A program made the position numbers and the translations under genes. Below the pieces are notes generated by a model. It saw only the letters and a program-made list of their open reading frames with translations. It was not told the DNA's origin and did not search any database. Below, one piece after another: positions 26,113 through 34,372 of a stretch of 64,000 bases of DNA (position 1 is the first letter of the stretch; each line of letters starts with the position of its first letter). Source of the DNA: an uncultured Pontibacter sp. Its GTDB lineage: Bacteria; Bacteroidota; Bacteroidia; Cytophagales; Hymenobacteraceae. The stretch spans positions 124,001 to 188,000 of the forward strand of contig NZ_CANLZM010000007.1 of NCBI RefSeq assembly GCF_947495565.1, in the 5' to 3' direction.

Positions 26113-27654
26113 TTATTCTGAAACGTAGCTGCTCAGCTTGCTGATAGCGGTTTCGATGCGCTGCATGGTTTCTTTGCGGCCAATAACCTCGATGATATGC
26201 ATCAGGTCCGGGCCAGCCTCGGCGCCGGTTACAGCCAGCCTAAGCGCCTGCATAACCTGCCCAATCTTCATGCCGTGGCGCTCCAGTACGTTTATCAGCA
26301 GCTCTTTTACAGTGTCAGCGTTGAAATTTTCCAGTGATGGTAGCTCGTTCTTGAAATCCTCGAAAACGGCAACCGACTGGCTGTTCCACTTCTTAGAAGC
26401 CACTTTCTCGCTATACTCCTCCGGCGCTACAAAGAAGTACTCAGCCTCTTTCCAGAAATCCTGCGGAAACGACACGCGCTCTTTCATCAGGCCGGCAATT
26501 TTCTCGGCTTTTTCCGGAGTAGTGCTCATGTTATGCTCCTCCAAGGCCTTGAGTAAGTAGCCTGCCAACTCGCTGTCTGGCTTGGCGCGCAGGTACTGCT
26601 CGTTAAACCAACGGGCTTTTTGTATATCGAAACGTGTACCGGACTTACCGATGCGCTCTACGGTAAACTCCTGAATCAACTCATCCATTGAGAACAACTC
26701 CTGCTGTGTGCCTGGGTTCCAACCTAAAAAGGCCAGGAAGTTGGTAAAGGCTTCCGGCAGGTAGCCGCTCTCACGGTAACCCGACGATACCTCGCCGGTG
26801 TTCGGGTCTTGCCAACGCAGTGGGAACACCGGGAAGCCCAGTTTGTCGCCATCGCGTTTGCTTAGCTTGCCGTTTCCGTCTGGTTTTAAAAGCAGTGGCA
26901 GGTGCGCAAACTCAGGCATGGTGTCTTCCCAGCCTAGGTAGCGGTACAACAGCACGTGCAGCGGCGCAGACGGTAACCACTCTTCACCACGGATTACGTG
27001 CGTTATCTTCATCAGGTGGTCATCAACGATGTTGGCCAGGTGGTAGGTCGGCATGCCATCAGACTTCATCAATACTTTATCGTCTATGGCAGAAGAGTGT
27101 ACCATTACCCAGCCACGGATCATATCTTTCAGGCGTACTTCCTCTTTGCGGGGCACCTTCAGGCGGATCACATACGGGTCGCCGGACTCCAGGCGCTTGG
27201 TTACCTCATCCTCAGGCAGCGTGAGCGAGTTTTTCATCGTCATGCGCGTGATGGCGTTGTATTGCGGCGTGGCAACTTTGGCAGCCTTCAGGCGCTCGCG
27301 CATTTCCTCCAGCTCCTCAGCCGTGTCGAATGCGTAATAGGCATGGCCGTCGTTTACCAGCTGCAGGGCATACTGCATGTACATGGGCTTGCGCTCCGAC
27401 TGGCGGTAAGGGGCGTAAGGGCCGCCTTTCCAGGGGCTTTCGTCCAGCTCAATGCCGCACCACTCCAACGACTCGCGGATGTAATCTTCGGCGCCGGGCA
27501 CAAAGCGGTTCTGGTCCGTATCCTCGATGCGCAGGATCATTTTGCCGCCTGTTTTCTTGGCTAGCAAAAAGTTATAAAGGGCAGTGCGCACACCACCGAT
27601 ATGGAGAGGCCCGGTTGGGCTTGGGGCAAAGCGTACTCTAACTTCTCTTTCCAT
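26113..27654 (-). CDS. gltX: Glutamate-tRNA ligase
   Basis: GltX charges tRNA-Glu (and in some bacteria tRNA-Gln). The 513 residues show the class I start RFAPSPTGPLHIGGVRTALYNFLLAKK with the HIGH-type HIGG, RIEDTDQNRFVPGAED, the KMSKS-type KLSKRDGDKLG and a normal helical anticodon-binding C-terminus (SLENFNADTVKELLINVLERHGMKIGQVMQALRLAVTG). The start MEREVRVRFAPSPTGP is as expected. Whether it also charges tRNA-Gln depends on a separate glnS elsewhere. Confidence 0.96.
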   Translation of the reverse strand: MEREVRVRFAPSPTGPLHIGGVRTALYNFLLAKKTGGKMILRIEDTDQNRFVPGAEDYIRESLEWCGIELDESPWKGGPYAPYRQSERKPMYMQYALQLVNDGHAYYAFDTAEELEEMRERLKAAKVATPQYNAITRMTMKNSLTLPEDEVTKRLESGDPYVIRLKVPRKEEVRLKDMIRGWVMVHSSAIDDKVLMKSDGMPTYHLANIVDDHLMKITHVIRGEEWLPSAPLHVLLYRYLGWEDTMPEFAHLPLLLKPDGNGKLSKRDGDKLGFPVFPLRWQDPNTGEVSSGYRESGYLPEAFTNFLAFLGWNPGTQQELFSMDELIQEFTVERIGKSGTRFDIQKARWFNEQYLRAKPDSELAGYLLKALEEHNMSTTPEKAEKIAGLMKERVSFPQDFWKEAEYFFVAPEEYSEKVASKKWNSQSVAVFEDFKNELPSLENFNADTVKELLINVLERHGMKIGQVMQALRLAVTGAEAGPDLMHIIEVIGRKETMQRIETAISKLSSYVSE

Positions 27655-27690
27655 GTATAGTTGTCTGATTCAGATCGTTCAAATTCGGTG

Positions 27691-27698
27691 CAAAGGTA
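27691..27698 (-). promoter_or_regulatory. Candidate -7 element for gltX
   Basis: On the minus strand this reads TACCTTTG, a match to TAnnTTTG, 36 bases ahead of the gltX ATG. Confidence 0.45.
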
Positions 27699-27843
27699 CA
27701 AAATAAAGTATCGTTTCGGTAACGGTAAAATACTGCGTGCGTTGCAAAAGGCTAATTGCACGTATGCAGGCAGGGGCGTGGCTATAGATAGTATAAACAT
27801 AGTGGCCCGATTGCGTATCAGCAAGTAACAAAAGCCGCAAAAA

Positions 27844-28863
27844 ATGGTTAAGAAGCGTGCATGGTTAATCTGGGGCCTGTTAAAAGAAGCCGGGCTTGAG
27901 TTTGTCGACAACAACTCCTTTCAGAAGGGAGCGGCGCTGGCCTACTACACTATTTTTGCGCTGCCGCCCATGCTCATCATCATTATCAGCGCGGCAGGTT
28001 ATTTTTTTGGAGAGCAGGCTGTGTCTGGCGAGATTTACTACCGCATTAAAGAGCTGATTGGTACGGAAGGAGCCTACTCGGTGCAGAAGATGGTAGAGAA
28101 CGTGAACGAGTTTGGGGCCTTTAACTTGGCGGCGTTGGTAGGAGCCTTTGCCCTTTTTATAGCCGCCACGGGTGTTTTTATCTCCCTGCAAGACTCCCTG
28201 AATGAGATCTGGCATGTAAAGCCGGTGCCCAAGCGCGGCTATGTAAAGCTGGTACTAGATCGTGTTCTTTCTTTCGGGATGATCCTGACCATTGCTATTG
28301 TGCTGCTGCTCTCGCTGCTGGCCAATACCATCCTGGTGGCTATCGGCGATTTCCTGACGGCGCGCTTTTCGGGTTGGGTGGTGTATATAATTCACTTTGC
28401 AAACTTTGCCTCGGCTTTTCTGCTGATGTCGTTTCTGTTTGCCTGCATCTATAAGTTTTTGCCGGATGCCAAGATAAAGTGGCGCGACGTGGGGGTAGGG
28501 GCATTAGTCACTTCGCTGCTGTTCGTACTGTTTCGTGGCCTGATCGGGTTTTACCTCGGCAAAAATGATATGGCCTCGGTGTACGGCGCGGCCGGTTCGG
28601 TGGTGATCATACTTACATGGGTGTTCTTTACCTCACAGATCATCTTTTTTGGGGCGGTATTTACGTTTGTGTACTCACGCAAGTATGGCCATAACATTTA
28701 TCCGGCAGAGTATGCCGTGCGGGTAATACGGCAGGAGGTGGAAGTAGGCAATTCGGCAGTGAACGCAGAGCCCGGTAAGCACGAGCGCGAAGTATACGGT
28801 GAGCCGGAGGAGGAGGAAGAACCAACCAGCGAAAGTGATGCCGCCAAGGGAGCGAATATTTAG
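27844..28863 (+). CDS. YihY/BrkB-family inner-membrane protein
   Basis: This 339-residue protein has six hydrophobic segments of the YihY (formerly RNase BN) family. The first conserved block is DNNSFQKGAALAYYTIFALPPMLIIIISAAGYFFG. It is followed by FALFIAATGVFISLQDSLNEIW, the G-Y-V-K-LVLDRVLSFGMILTIAIVLLLSLL segment, KFLPDAKIKWRDVGVGALVTSLLFVLFRGLIGFYLG and ASVYGAAGSVVIILTWVFFTSQIIFFGAVFTFVYS. The tail is acidic and disordered (GEPEEEEEPTSESD). Despite the old name, the family is not an RNase; transport is suspected. It is divergent from gltX. Confidence 0.87.
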   Translation: MVKKRAWLIWGLLKEAGLEFVDNNSFQKGAALAYYTIFALPPMLIIIISAAGYFFGEQAVSGEIYYRIKELIGTEGAYSVQKMVENVNEFGAFNLAALVGAFALFIAATGVFISLQDSLNEIWHVKPVPKRGYVKLVLDRVLSFGMILTIAIVLLLSLLANTILVAIGDFLTARFSGWVVYIIHFANFASAFLLMSFLFACIYKFLPDAKIKWRDVGVGALVTSLLFVLFRGLIGFYLGKNDMASVYGAAGSVVIILTWVFFTSQIIFFGAVFTFVYSRKYGHNIYPAEYAVRVIRQEVEVGNSAVNAEPGKHEREVYGEPEEEEEPTSESDAAKGANI

Positions 28864-29060
28864 GGGTTAAGGTTGTGCTTTAATCTATATTGATGAGCCT
28901 CATTTGGCGTAAGCGTCCGCTTATGTCTTTGCTGCTTCGGCTAATGCAACTTAAACCAAGTCCCCCTTGGAAAGGGGCAGGTCGATGACTCCGGATAGCT
29001 CAAGCTACAGAGCTTATACTTGCAGAGCAGTACTTACAAACTCCCCTCCTGAGTAGCAAA

Positions 29061-29132
29061 GGATAAATACTTTATGCAAAAGACAGAGAAGCTATACTTT
29101 CCTCCCTGTCTTTTGCGTAAAAGTATTTATCC
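29061..29132 (-). terminator. Large inverted repeat downstream of ridA
   Basis: GGATAAATACTTTATGCAAA then AGACAG pairs with CTGTCTTTTGCGTAAAAGTA then TTTATCC. The arms are about 26 bases with one bulge and one mismatch, and the 19-base centre contains TATACTTT. It is larger than a normal terminator but is correctly placed to end ridA transcription. Confidence 0.55.
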
Positions 29133-29138
29133 TGAAAA

Positions 29139-29519
29139 CTACTTCGTAGCGATACAGGAAATCTCCACGTTTACATCCTTTGGCAGGCGGCTAACCTCCA
29201 CGGTTTCACGGGCAGGCGGGTTGCTGGTAAAGTAGCTGCCGTAAGTCTCATTGATCTTTCCGAAGTTGTTCAGGTCTTTCACGAAAATGGTGCACTTAAG
29301 CACGTTGCTGAAGTCCATGCCGGCCTCGGTAAGTATGGCCTGAAGGTTCTGCATCACCTTGTGCGTTTCATCTTCGATGCTGTCGTTTACCAGGTTGCCG
29401 CTCTCCGCATCCAGCGCAATCTGGCCTGAAACGTATAATGTTCCGTTTGCTAAAGTAGCCTGGCTGTATGGCCCGATAGGAGCCGGTGCTTTGGAAGAGT
29501 TGATGATGGTATGTGCCAT
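29139..29519 (-). CDS. ridA: RidA-family enamine/imine deaminase
   Basis: RidA hydrolyses reactive 2-aminoacrylate and similar imines made by PLP enzymes. The 126 residues match the trimeric family throughout: SKAPAPIGPYSQATLANGTLYVSGQIALDAESGNLV, QNLQAILTEAGMDFSNVLKCTIFVKDLNNFGKINETYGSYF and the end block PPARETVEVSRLPKDVNVEISCIA with the catalytic-site Arg and Glu-type residues. It is divergent from the 3HCDH-like gene, with 48 bases between the start codons. Confidence 0.94.
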   Translation of the reverse strand: MAHTIINSSKAPAPIGPYSQATLANGTLYVSGQIALDAESGNLVNDSIEDETHKVMQNLQAILTEAGMDFSNVLKCTIFVKDLNNFGKINETYGSYFTSNPPARETVEVSRLPKDVNVEISCIATK

Positions 29520-29567
29520 AGAGGTTTGGTTTTAGTTTGTATCTTTACCATCAAAAGTACAGAAAAT

Positions 29568-30245
29568 ATGCACATTGTTGTTTTGTCTGGCCCGGAAATG
29601 GCCGCCGAGTTCGAGCAAAAGTTTCAGGAGGAAAGAGAAGGCGTAAGCTATACTTTCCTGAAAAGCCATAACCTGCTGGATGAGCAGCTGAAACCCTCTG
29701 ACGTGGTATTTGACTTCCTGTTGCACGAGCATCCGGAGCGACTGAGCCTGTATGCGCCGGGGCAGGTGGTTTTCTGCAATGCCGTTACCATCCAACTGGC
29801 TGCGCTGGTGAAGCAAGCTTATATGGAGCAGCCCTGTACTTTGATTGGCTTTAACGGCCTGCCAACACTCTTTAACCGCCCGGTGCTGGAGGTGAGCCTG
29901 CTGCACCAGGAGAGCGAGGCTAGGCTACAGGAAGTATGCCAGGCACTGGGAGCAGAGTATCTGCTGGTGGATGACCGCGTAGGTATGGTAACGCCCCGCA
30001 TGATCTGCATGATCATCAACGAAGCCTGTTACACATTGCAGGAGGAAACAGCCGGCATAAATGATATAAACCTAGGCATGAAGCTCGGCACCAACTATCC
30101 GAAAGGCCCTTTTGAGTGGGCTAACCAGATCGGCGTAAAGAACGTGTACGAGGTGCTGCAGGCGTTGTATGAAGATACCAAAGAAGAGCGCTACAAAATC
30201 TGCCCGCTGCTAAAGACAAAATACCTGAAAAGGGAGAGCTTCTAA
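29568..30245 (+). CDS. 3-hydroxyacyl-CoA dehydrogenase-like protein, probably not a dehydrogenase
   Basis: I use the ATG at 29568 (MHIVVLSGPEM; 225 residues). The C-terminal 90 residues are a good 3HCDH C-domain: PRMICMIINEACYTLQEETAGINDINLGMKLGTNYPKGPFEWANQIG. The N-terminal half is reduced. It has no GxGxxG NAD-binding loop, and the segment that should carry the catalytic GMHFFNP reads IGFNGLPTLFNRP, without the His. NAD binding and dehydrogenation therefore look lost. It may bind acyl-CoA or act as a partner or regulator, which is inference. Confidence 0.75.
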   Translation: MHIVVLSGPEMAAEFEQKFQEEREGVSYTFLKSHNLLDEQLKPSDVVFDFLLHEHPERLSLYAPGQVVFCNAVTIQLAALVKQAYMEQPCTLIGFNGLPTLFNRPVLEVSLLHQESEARLQEVCQALGAEYLLVDDRVGMVTPRMICMIINEACYTLQEETAGINDINLGMKLGTNYPKGPFEWANQIGVKNVYEVLQALYEDTKEERYKICPLLKTKYLKRESF

Positions 30246-30604
30246 AGTATAAAATCATACTTTAAAACCATCTGGCGCAGGCAAATGCCTGCGCCTTTTA
30301 TACTTTACTTAAGTATAAATCTGCTCCTGCCCCTCCCCAAAAATCACTAAAGTATAAAACGGCACCTTCAGCTTTGTTATGAAGCCGTTTAGAGTTTTTA
30401 GTTATAGGGCCTACACCCGCCATTGTTGGTGTTTCTCACCAACAATCAAAATGCAGATGCTGTTAATCTTGCTGGTGAAAACACGCAGCAAGTCCAGGCA
30501 ATGTAGTATTAATAAATTCTAAACAGGCTCAATTTAAACAACTCTATACTTCTATATTCCTGCTGCATTCTCTATCTTGAGCGTTTGTACTCTACCTTAA
30601 CTCA
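30246..30604. other. Intergenic region with two hairpins, no gene seen
   Basis: This 359-base stretch has a terminator at 30274, a second hairpin (ATTGTTGGTG-TTTCT-CACCAACAAT) at 30422-30446, and four or more AAGTATA/TATACTT motifs. No open frame or RNA gene is recognisable. The hairpin at 30422 lacks a T-run, so it is not an obvious terminator. Confidence 0.55.
30274..30300 (+). terminator. Terminator after the 3HCDH-like gene
   Basis: GGCGCAGGCA-AA-TGCCTGCGCC is a perfect 10-base stem followed by TTTTATAC. Confidence 0.75.
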
Positions 30605-31231
30605 ATGAGAACAGCTTTACTCGTATTATTACTGAGCCTTGCAGGTGCCGGAGCCACGGCACAAACCAGCGAAGCAGCCAACTACCAGATCATCGTAAAT
30701 GGTAAACTACAGGATGTGGCTTTAGGTGAAGAGTACAAAATAAGGCTTGCCAGCGGCGAAGAGGTTACGGTAGCTGTAAAGCAGAAAGATGTTCTCACGT
30801 ACCAAGACGATTGGATTTCACTACAATACCCGAAAGGTCTGCATCCAGCGCTTTCCACCCCCGATCCAGATTTGGAGCAGATTGCATTGGTAACAGCAAA
30901 CGGTAACGGCTTTCTGGTGCAGAAGTATAAAACAGTTAACCCTGCCGAGCTGGTGGACCTGGTGCTGAAGGAAATGACAAACGAGGAGGTAAGCTTCGGC
31001 TACAGTATAACCGAGCAGCCTTTTGAGCGGAAGCTGAAGTCGGGGCAGCAGGTAAAAGGCAAATTGGTGCAGCTGAAGTACGGAAGTGATGTGCAGCAAT
31101 ACACGGTGGCAGCCCTTGGGGGCGATAACGGAGGAATTATGTTTGTCACGATGCTGAACACCGAGTATAACCACGACGATAATAAAGTAATTCAGCTGTT
31201 CCTGGATTCGCTGGCTTATAGCCGCAATTAA
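30605..31231 (+). CDS. Secreted protein of unknown function
   Basis: The 208 residues begin with a signal peptide (MRTALLVLLLSLAGAGATAQ). The mature part is beta-rich: YQIIVNGKLQDVALGEEYKIRLASGEEVTVAVKQKDVLTY, DDWISLQYPKGLHPALSTP, QQYTVAALGGDNGGIMFVTMLN, and an end helix KVIQLFLDSLAYS. It has no Cys and no lipobox, so it should be soluble in the periplasm or exported. I do not recognise the family. It converges on glmS with a shared terminator. Confidence 0.75.
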   Translation: MRTALLVLLLSLAGAGATAQTSEAANYQIIVNGKLQDVALGEEYKIRLASGEEVTVAVKQKDVLTYQDDWISLQYPKGLHPALSTPDPDLEQIALVTANGNGFLVQKYKTVNPAELVDLVLKEMTNEEVSFGYSITEQPFERKLKSGQQVKGKLVQLKYGSDVQQYTVAALGGDNGGIMFVTMLNTEYNHDDNKVIQLFLDSLAYSRN

Positions 31232-31240
31232 TAGGCAATA

Positions 31241-31269
31241 AAAAAGGGAACCGAACTGGCTCCCTTTTT
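31241..31269. terminator. Bidirectional terminator between the secreted protein and glmS
   Basis: AAAAAGGGAACC pairs with GGCTCCCTTTTT with one mismatch. Poly-A and poly-T sides serve both convergent genes. Confidence 0.8.
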
Positions 31270-31291
31270 CTGTAATCAATTTCTGTTGATA

Positions 31292-33127
31292 TTATTCTAC
31301 CGTAACAGACTTAGCCAGGTTACGTGGCTGGTCTACGTTACAGCCGCGCATTACCGCAATGTGGTAAGACAGCAACTGCAGCGGAATAACGGACAGCAGC
31401 GGCATCAGGTGCTCGCTTGTCTCCGGAATCTCAATCACGTGGTCGGCCATGGCTGGGATGGTAGTGTCGCCTTCGGTTACAATGGCAATAATCTTACCCT
31501 TACGGGCTTTCACCTCCTGCACGTTCGATACGATTTTCTCATAAGAGCTATCTTTGGTAGCGATAACTACCACAGGCATTTGCTCATCAATCAGCGCAAT
31601 CGGGCCATGCTTCATCTCTGCAGCTGGGTAACCTTCAGCGTGGATATAAGAAATTTCCTTCAGCTTAAGCGCGCCTTCCAAGGCAACCGGGAAGTTATAA
31701 CCACGGCCAAGGTACAGGAAGTTAGTGGCATCTTTGTACTGCTCAGAAATACGAACAATTTGGTCGTTCAGCTTCAGCGCCTCTTCTACCTTGCTCGGGA
31801 TCGTTTCCAGCTCCACCATCAGCTCATGCAGCTTGGTAGTCTCCAGGGTGCCGCGCTTGCTACCGATGATCATGGCGATCAGCGTCAGCACGGTCACCTG
31901 TGCTGTAAAGGCCTTGGTACTGGCTACACCAATCTCTGGGCCGGCGTGCGTATAAGCTCCTGCGTCTGTTGCTCTTGCAATAGAAGAACCCACTACGTTA
32001 CAGATGCCAAATATTGTAGCACCTTTCGATTTTGCCAGTTCAAGCGCCGCTAGCGTATCCGCTGTTTCGCCAGACTGTGATATGGCAACTACAATATCTC
32101 TCTCGTTTAAGATCGGGTTACGATAACGGAATTCAGAAGCATACTCTACTTCTACAGGTATGCGCGCCAAGTCCTCGATTAAGTACTCCGCTACCAAGCC
32201 TGCATGCCACGACGTGCCGCAAGCTACAATAATGATTCTGTTTGCGTTCGCGAACTTGTTCTCAAACTCGCGGATGCCGGCCATCATCAGGTGGTTGCTC
32301 TCGGCAATCATACGGCCGCGCATGCTGTCAAGTATAGAGCGTGGCTGCTCAAAGATCTCCTTCAGCATGAAGTGCTCATAACCGCCTTTCTCAATAGACT
32401 CCAGCTCCATTTCCAGCGTCTGCACATACGGTGTCTGCTTCACATCTTCTTTCGTGCGGATGTCAAGTTCCCCGTTGTTGATGATCGCCAGCTCGTAATC
32501 GTTCAGGTATACAACTTCATTGGTATACTCGATGATTGGCGTAGCATCAGAGGCCAGGAAATACTCGCCCTCGCCTACACCTACTACCAGCGGGCTGCCT
32601 TTACGTGCCGCAATCAGCTGGTTCGGGCTATCTTTGGCCAACACAACAATGGCGTAAGCTCCAACTACTTCGTGCATAGCTAGGCGTACTGCCTCTGGTA
32701 GCGTGCAGTTGTTGTTCGCGCGTATATCTTCAATCAGGTTAATAAAAACCTCAGAGTCAGTGTCAGACTGGAAAGTATGGCCTTTCTCTACCAGAAGCTT
32801 TTTCAGAGAAGCATAGTTCTCAATAATGCCGTTATGGATGATGGCGATGTTGCGCGAAGTAGAGTAGTGCGGGTGTGCGTTCACATCGTTCGGCTCACCG
32901 TGGGTTGCCCAGCGGGTGTGGCCCATGCCAATAGAGCCGTGCGTATCCTGCTCAGCAATAAAAGCTTCCAGTTCGGCTACCTTGCCTTTTCTTTTATAAA
33001 CGTTGAGGTCACCATTCATTAGCGCGATGCCTGCGCTGTCATATCCTCGGTATTCAAGCCTTTTAAGGCCTTTAATAATGATTGGGCTGGCCTCTCTGTG
33101 CCCAACGTAAGCTACAATTCCACACAT
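31292..33127 (-). CDS. glmS: Glutamine-fructose-6-phosphate aminotransferase
   Basis: GlmS makes glucosamine-6-phosphate, the entry step to peptidoglycan and LPS amino sugars. The 611 residues have the N-terminal glutaminase with catalytic C2 (MCGIVAYVGHREAS, GHTRWATHG, HNGIIENY) and two SIS isomerase domains (ACGTSWHAGLVAEYLIE, ISQSGETADTLAAL, LGRGYNFPVALEGALKLKEISYIHAEGYPAAEMKHGPIALID), ending DQPRNLAKSVTVE. This is full-length and normal. No glmS riboswitch-like structure is evident in the short leader, as expected outside Firmicutes. Confidence 0.97.
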   Translation of the reverse strand: MCGIVAYVGHREASPIIIKGLKRLEYRGYDSAGIALMNGDLNVYKRKGKVAELEAFIAEQDTHGSIGMGHTRWATHGEPNDVNAHPHYSTSRNIAIIHNGIIENYASLKKLLVEKGHTFQSDTDSEVFINLIEDIRANNNCTLPEAVRLAMHEVVGAYAIVVLAKDSPNQLIAARKGSPLVVGVGEGEYFLASDATPIIEYTNEVVYLNDYELAIINNGELDIRTKEDVKQTPYVQTLEMELESIEKGGYEHFMLKEIFEQPRSILDSMRGRMIAESNHLMMAGIREFENKFANANRIIIVACGTSWHAGLVAEYLIEDLARIPVEVEYASEFRYRNPILNERDIVVAISQSGETADTLAALELAKSKGATIFGICNVVGSSIARATDAGAYTHAGPEIGVASTKAFTAQVTVLTLIAMIIGSKRGTLETTKLHELMVELETIPSKVEEALKLNDQIVRISEQYKDATNFLYLGRGYNFPVALEGALKLKEISYIHAEGYPAAEMKHGPIALIDEQMPVVVIATKDSSYEKIVSNVQEVKARKGKIIAIVTEGDTTIPAMADHVIEIPETSEHLMPLLSVIPLQLLSYHIAVMRGCNVDQPRNLAKSVTVE

Positions 33128-33169
33128 AAAATTTCTTTATTTTCTCTTATAGAAACACATAGGTAACCG

Positions 33170-33177
33170 CAAATGTA
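33170..33177 (-). promoter_or_regulatory. Candidate -7 element for glmS
   Basis: On the minus strand this reads TACATTTG, matching TAnnTTTG, 42 bases ahead of the glmS start. Confidence 0.4.
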
Positions 33178-33284
33178 CCCAATTCTTAAATATCTCTATA
33201 ATTTCTTCGCTGTAGTGTTGTGTTTTGAAGAGCGATGATAAGCTTAAGCGATTGGGCGACAGTTTTTTATACGTAAATAAAAAA

Positions 33285-33327
33285 AGGCTGCCGTTTATTT
33301 ACAAAAATGTAATCTAAACGGCAGCCT
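33285..33327 (-). terminator. Terminator after the GT5-domain gene
   Basis: AGGCTGCCGTTTA and TAAACGGCAGCCT are perfect 13-base arms around a 17-base loop, followed on the minus strand by seven T. Confidence 0.85.
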
Positions 33328-33421
33328 CTTGTAATATTATAGTATACACAAACTGATAAATATACTTCTGGTGCTTTTTGCTTTGAATAAAGTGCAAAAA
33401 ACGCAGGAAAAGGGGTCAGCT

Positions 33422-34234
33422 TTATTTGCTCAGTTGGTTATACAAGTTGTAATAATTGTCCAACAGAGTGTCGTCGGCGCATACGGTGCTGATGCTCTTC
33501 TTTTTCATGAAATCGTTGAACAAGGCGTTGATGTTATCGCTAAAGTCCTCGTTGGTTTTGATGACAGCATCGGCATACTCCATTCCGCACTTAATAAATG
33601 CGTTGGTGTCGGCAGACTCTAGGTGTGTCAGCATGCTGTCGTCAATATCCAGCATCTTAACTTTTTCCAGCAGGTCTTCGCTAAATTTGTGCGCAAAGCT
33701 GTTGTTATACACCGTAAACATCGATTTAGAGTCTTTAAAGATAGGATCCTTTTTGTAAGTCGTCTTCAGGTACATCGGAATCAGACCTGTCATCCAGTCG
33801 TTGCAATGCACAATGTCCGGGGCCCATCCTAATTTCTTAACAGTCTCCAGTACGCCTTTGCAGAAGAAGATGGCACGCTCATCGTTATCCTGGTGAAACT
33901 TGTTGTTTTTATCTACAAAAACTGACTTTCTGTGGAAGTAGTCTTCGTTATCAATAAAATAAACCTGTAGCTTCGCGTTCGGAATAGAGGCTACTTTAAT
34001 AACCAATGGCTTCTCGTCGTCGCCTACGGCAATGTTGATACCGGACAGGCGAACCACCTCATGCAAACGGTTTTTGCGCTCGTTTATCAGGCCGAACCGC
34101 GGAACAAAGATGCGGATCTCCATCCCTCGTTCCTGCATACCCTGCGGCAGCGTCTGTAAAAACTCGGCTACTTTTGTGGTCTGTAAGAAGGGATTGATCT
34201 CGGTGGCGGCGTATAGGATTCGCAATTTTGACAT
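33422..34234 (-). CDS. Lone GT5 N-terminal domain protein (glycogen/starch synthase-like)
   Basis: This 270-residue protein matches only the N-terminal Rossmann half of family 5 glycogen/starch synthases: SKLRILYAATEINPFLQTTKVAEFLQTLPQGMQERGMEIRIFVPRFG, YFIDNEDYFHRKSVF, APDIVHCNDWMTGLIPMYLKTTY and MFTVYNNSFAHKF. The usual KTGGL is TTKVAEF, and the C-terminal GT-B domain with the ADP-glucose site is absent. Such short proteins beside panC recur in Bacteroidota. It is annotated as glycogen synthase by homology, but alone it should not be catalytic. It is divergent from panC. Confidence 0.78.
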   Translation of the reverse strand: MSKLRILYAATEINPFLQTTKVAEFLQTLPQGMQERGMEIRIFVPRFGLINERKNRLHEVVRLSGINIAVGDDEKPLVIKVASIPNAKLQVYFIDNEDYFHRKSVFVDKNNKFHQDNDERAIFFCKGVLETVKKLGWAPDIVHCNDWMTGLIPMYLKTTYKKDPIFKDSKSMFTVYNNSFAHKFSEDLLEKVKMLDIDDSMLTHLESADTNAFIKCGMEYADAVIKTNEDFSDNINALFNDFMKKKSISTVCADDTLLDNYYNLYNQLSK

Positions 34235-34277
34235 GGGTATGAAGTTAAAAATTAATTAGCAACAGTAATGGGACGTG

Positions 34278-34285
34278 CAAAATTA
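34278..34285 (-). promoter_or_regulatory. Candidate -7 element for the GT5-domain gene
   Basis: On the minus strand this reads TAATTTTG, matching TAnnTTTG, 43 bases ahead of the start codon. Confidence 0.4.
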
Positions 34286-34372
34286 GTATTTTTTATTCTG
34301 ATTTTCAATTTAAAACGTTATAACTTACTTTTACCGGCTTTTCAGAGGCGTTAATACAGACACACCACCGAC

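Noticed and set aside
31286-32053. 255-residue ORF antisense to glmS
   Set aside because: It lies wholly opposite a full-length, well-conserved glmS and has no recognisable motif.
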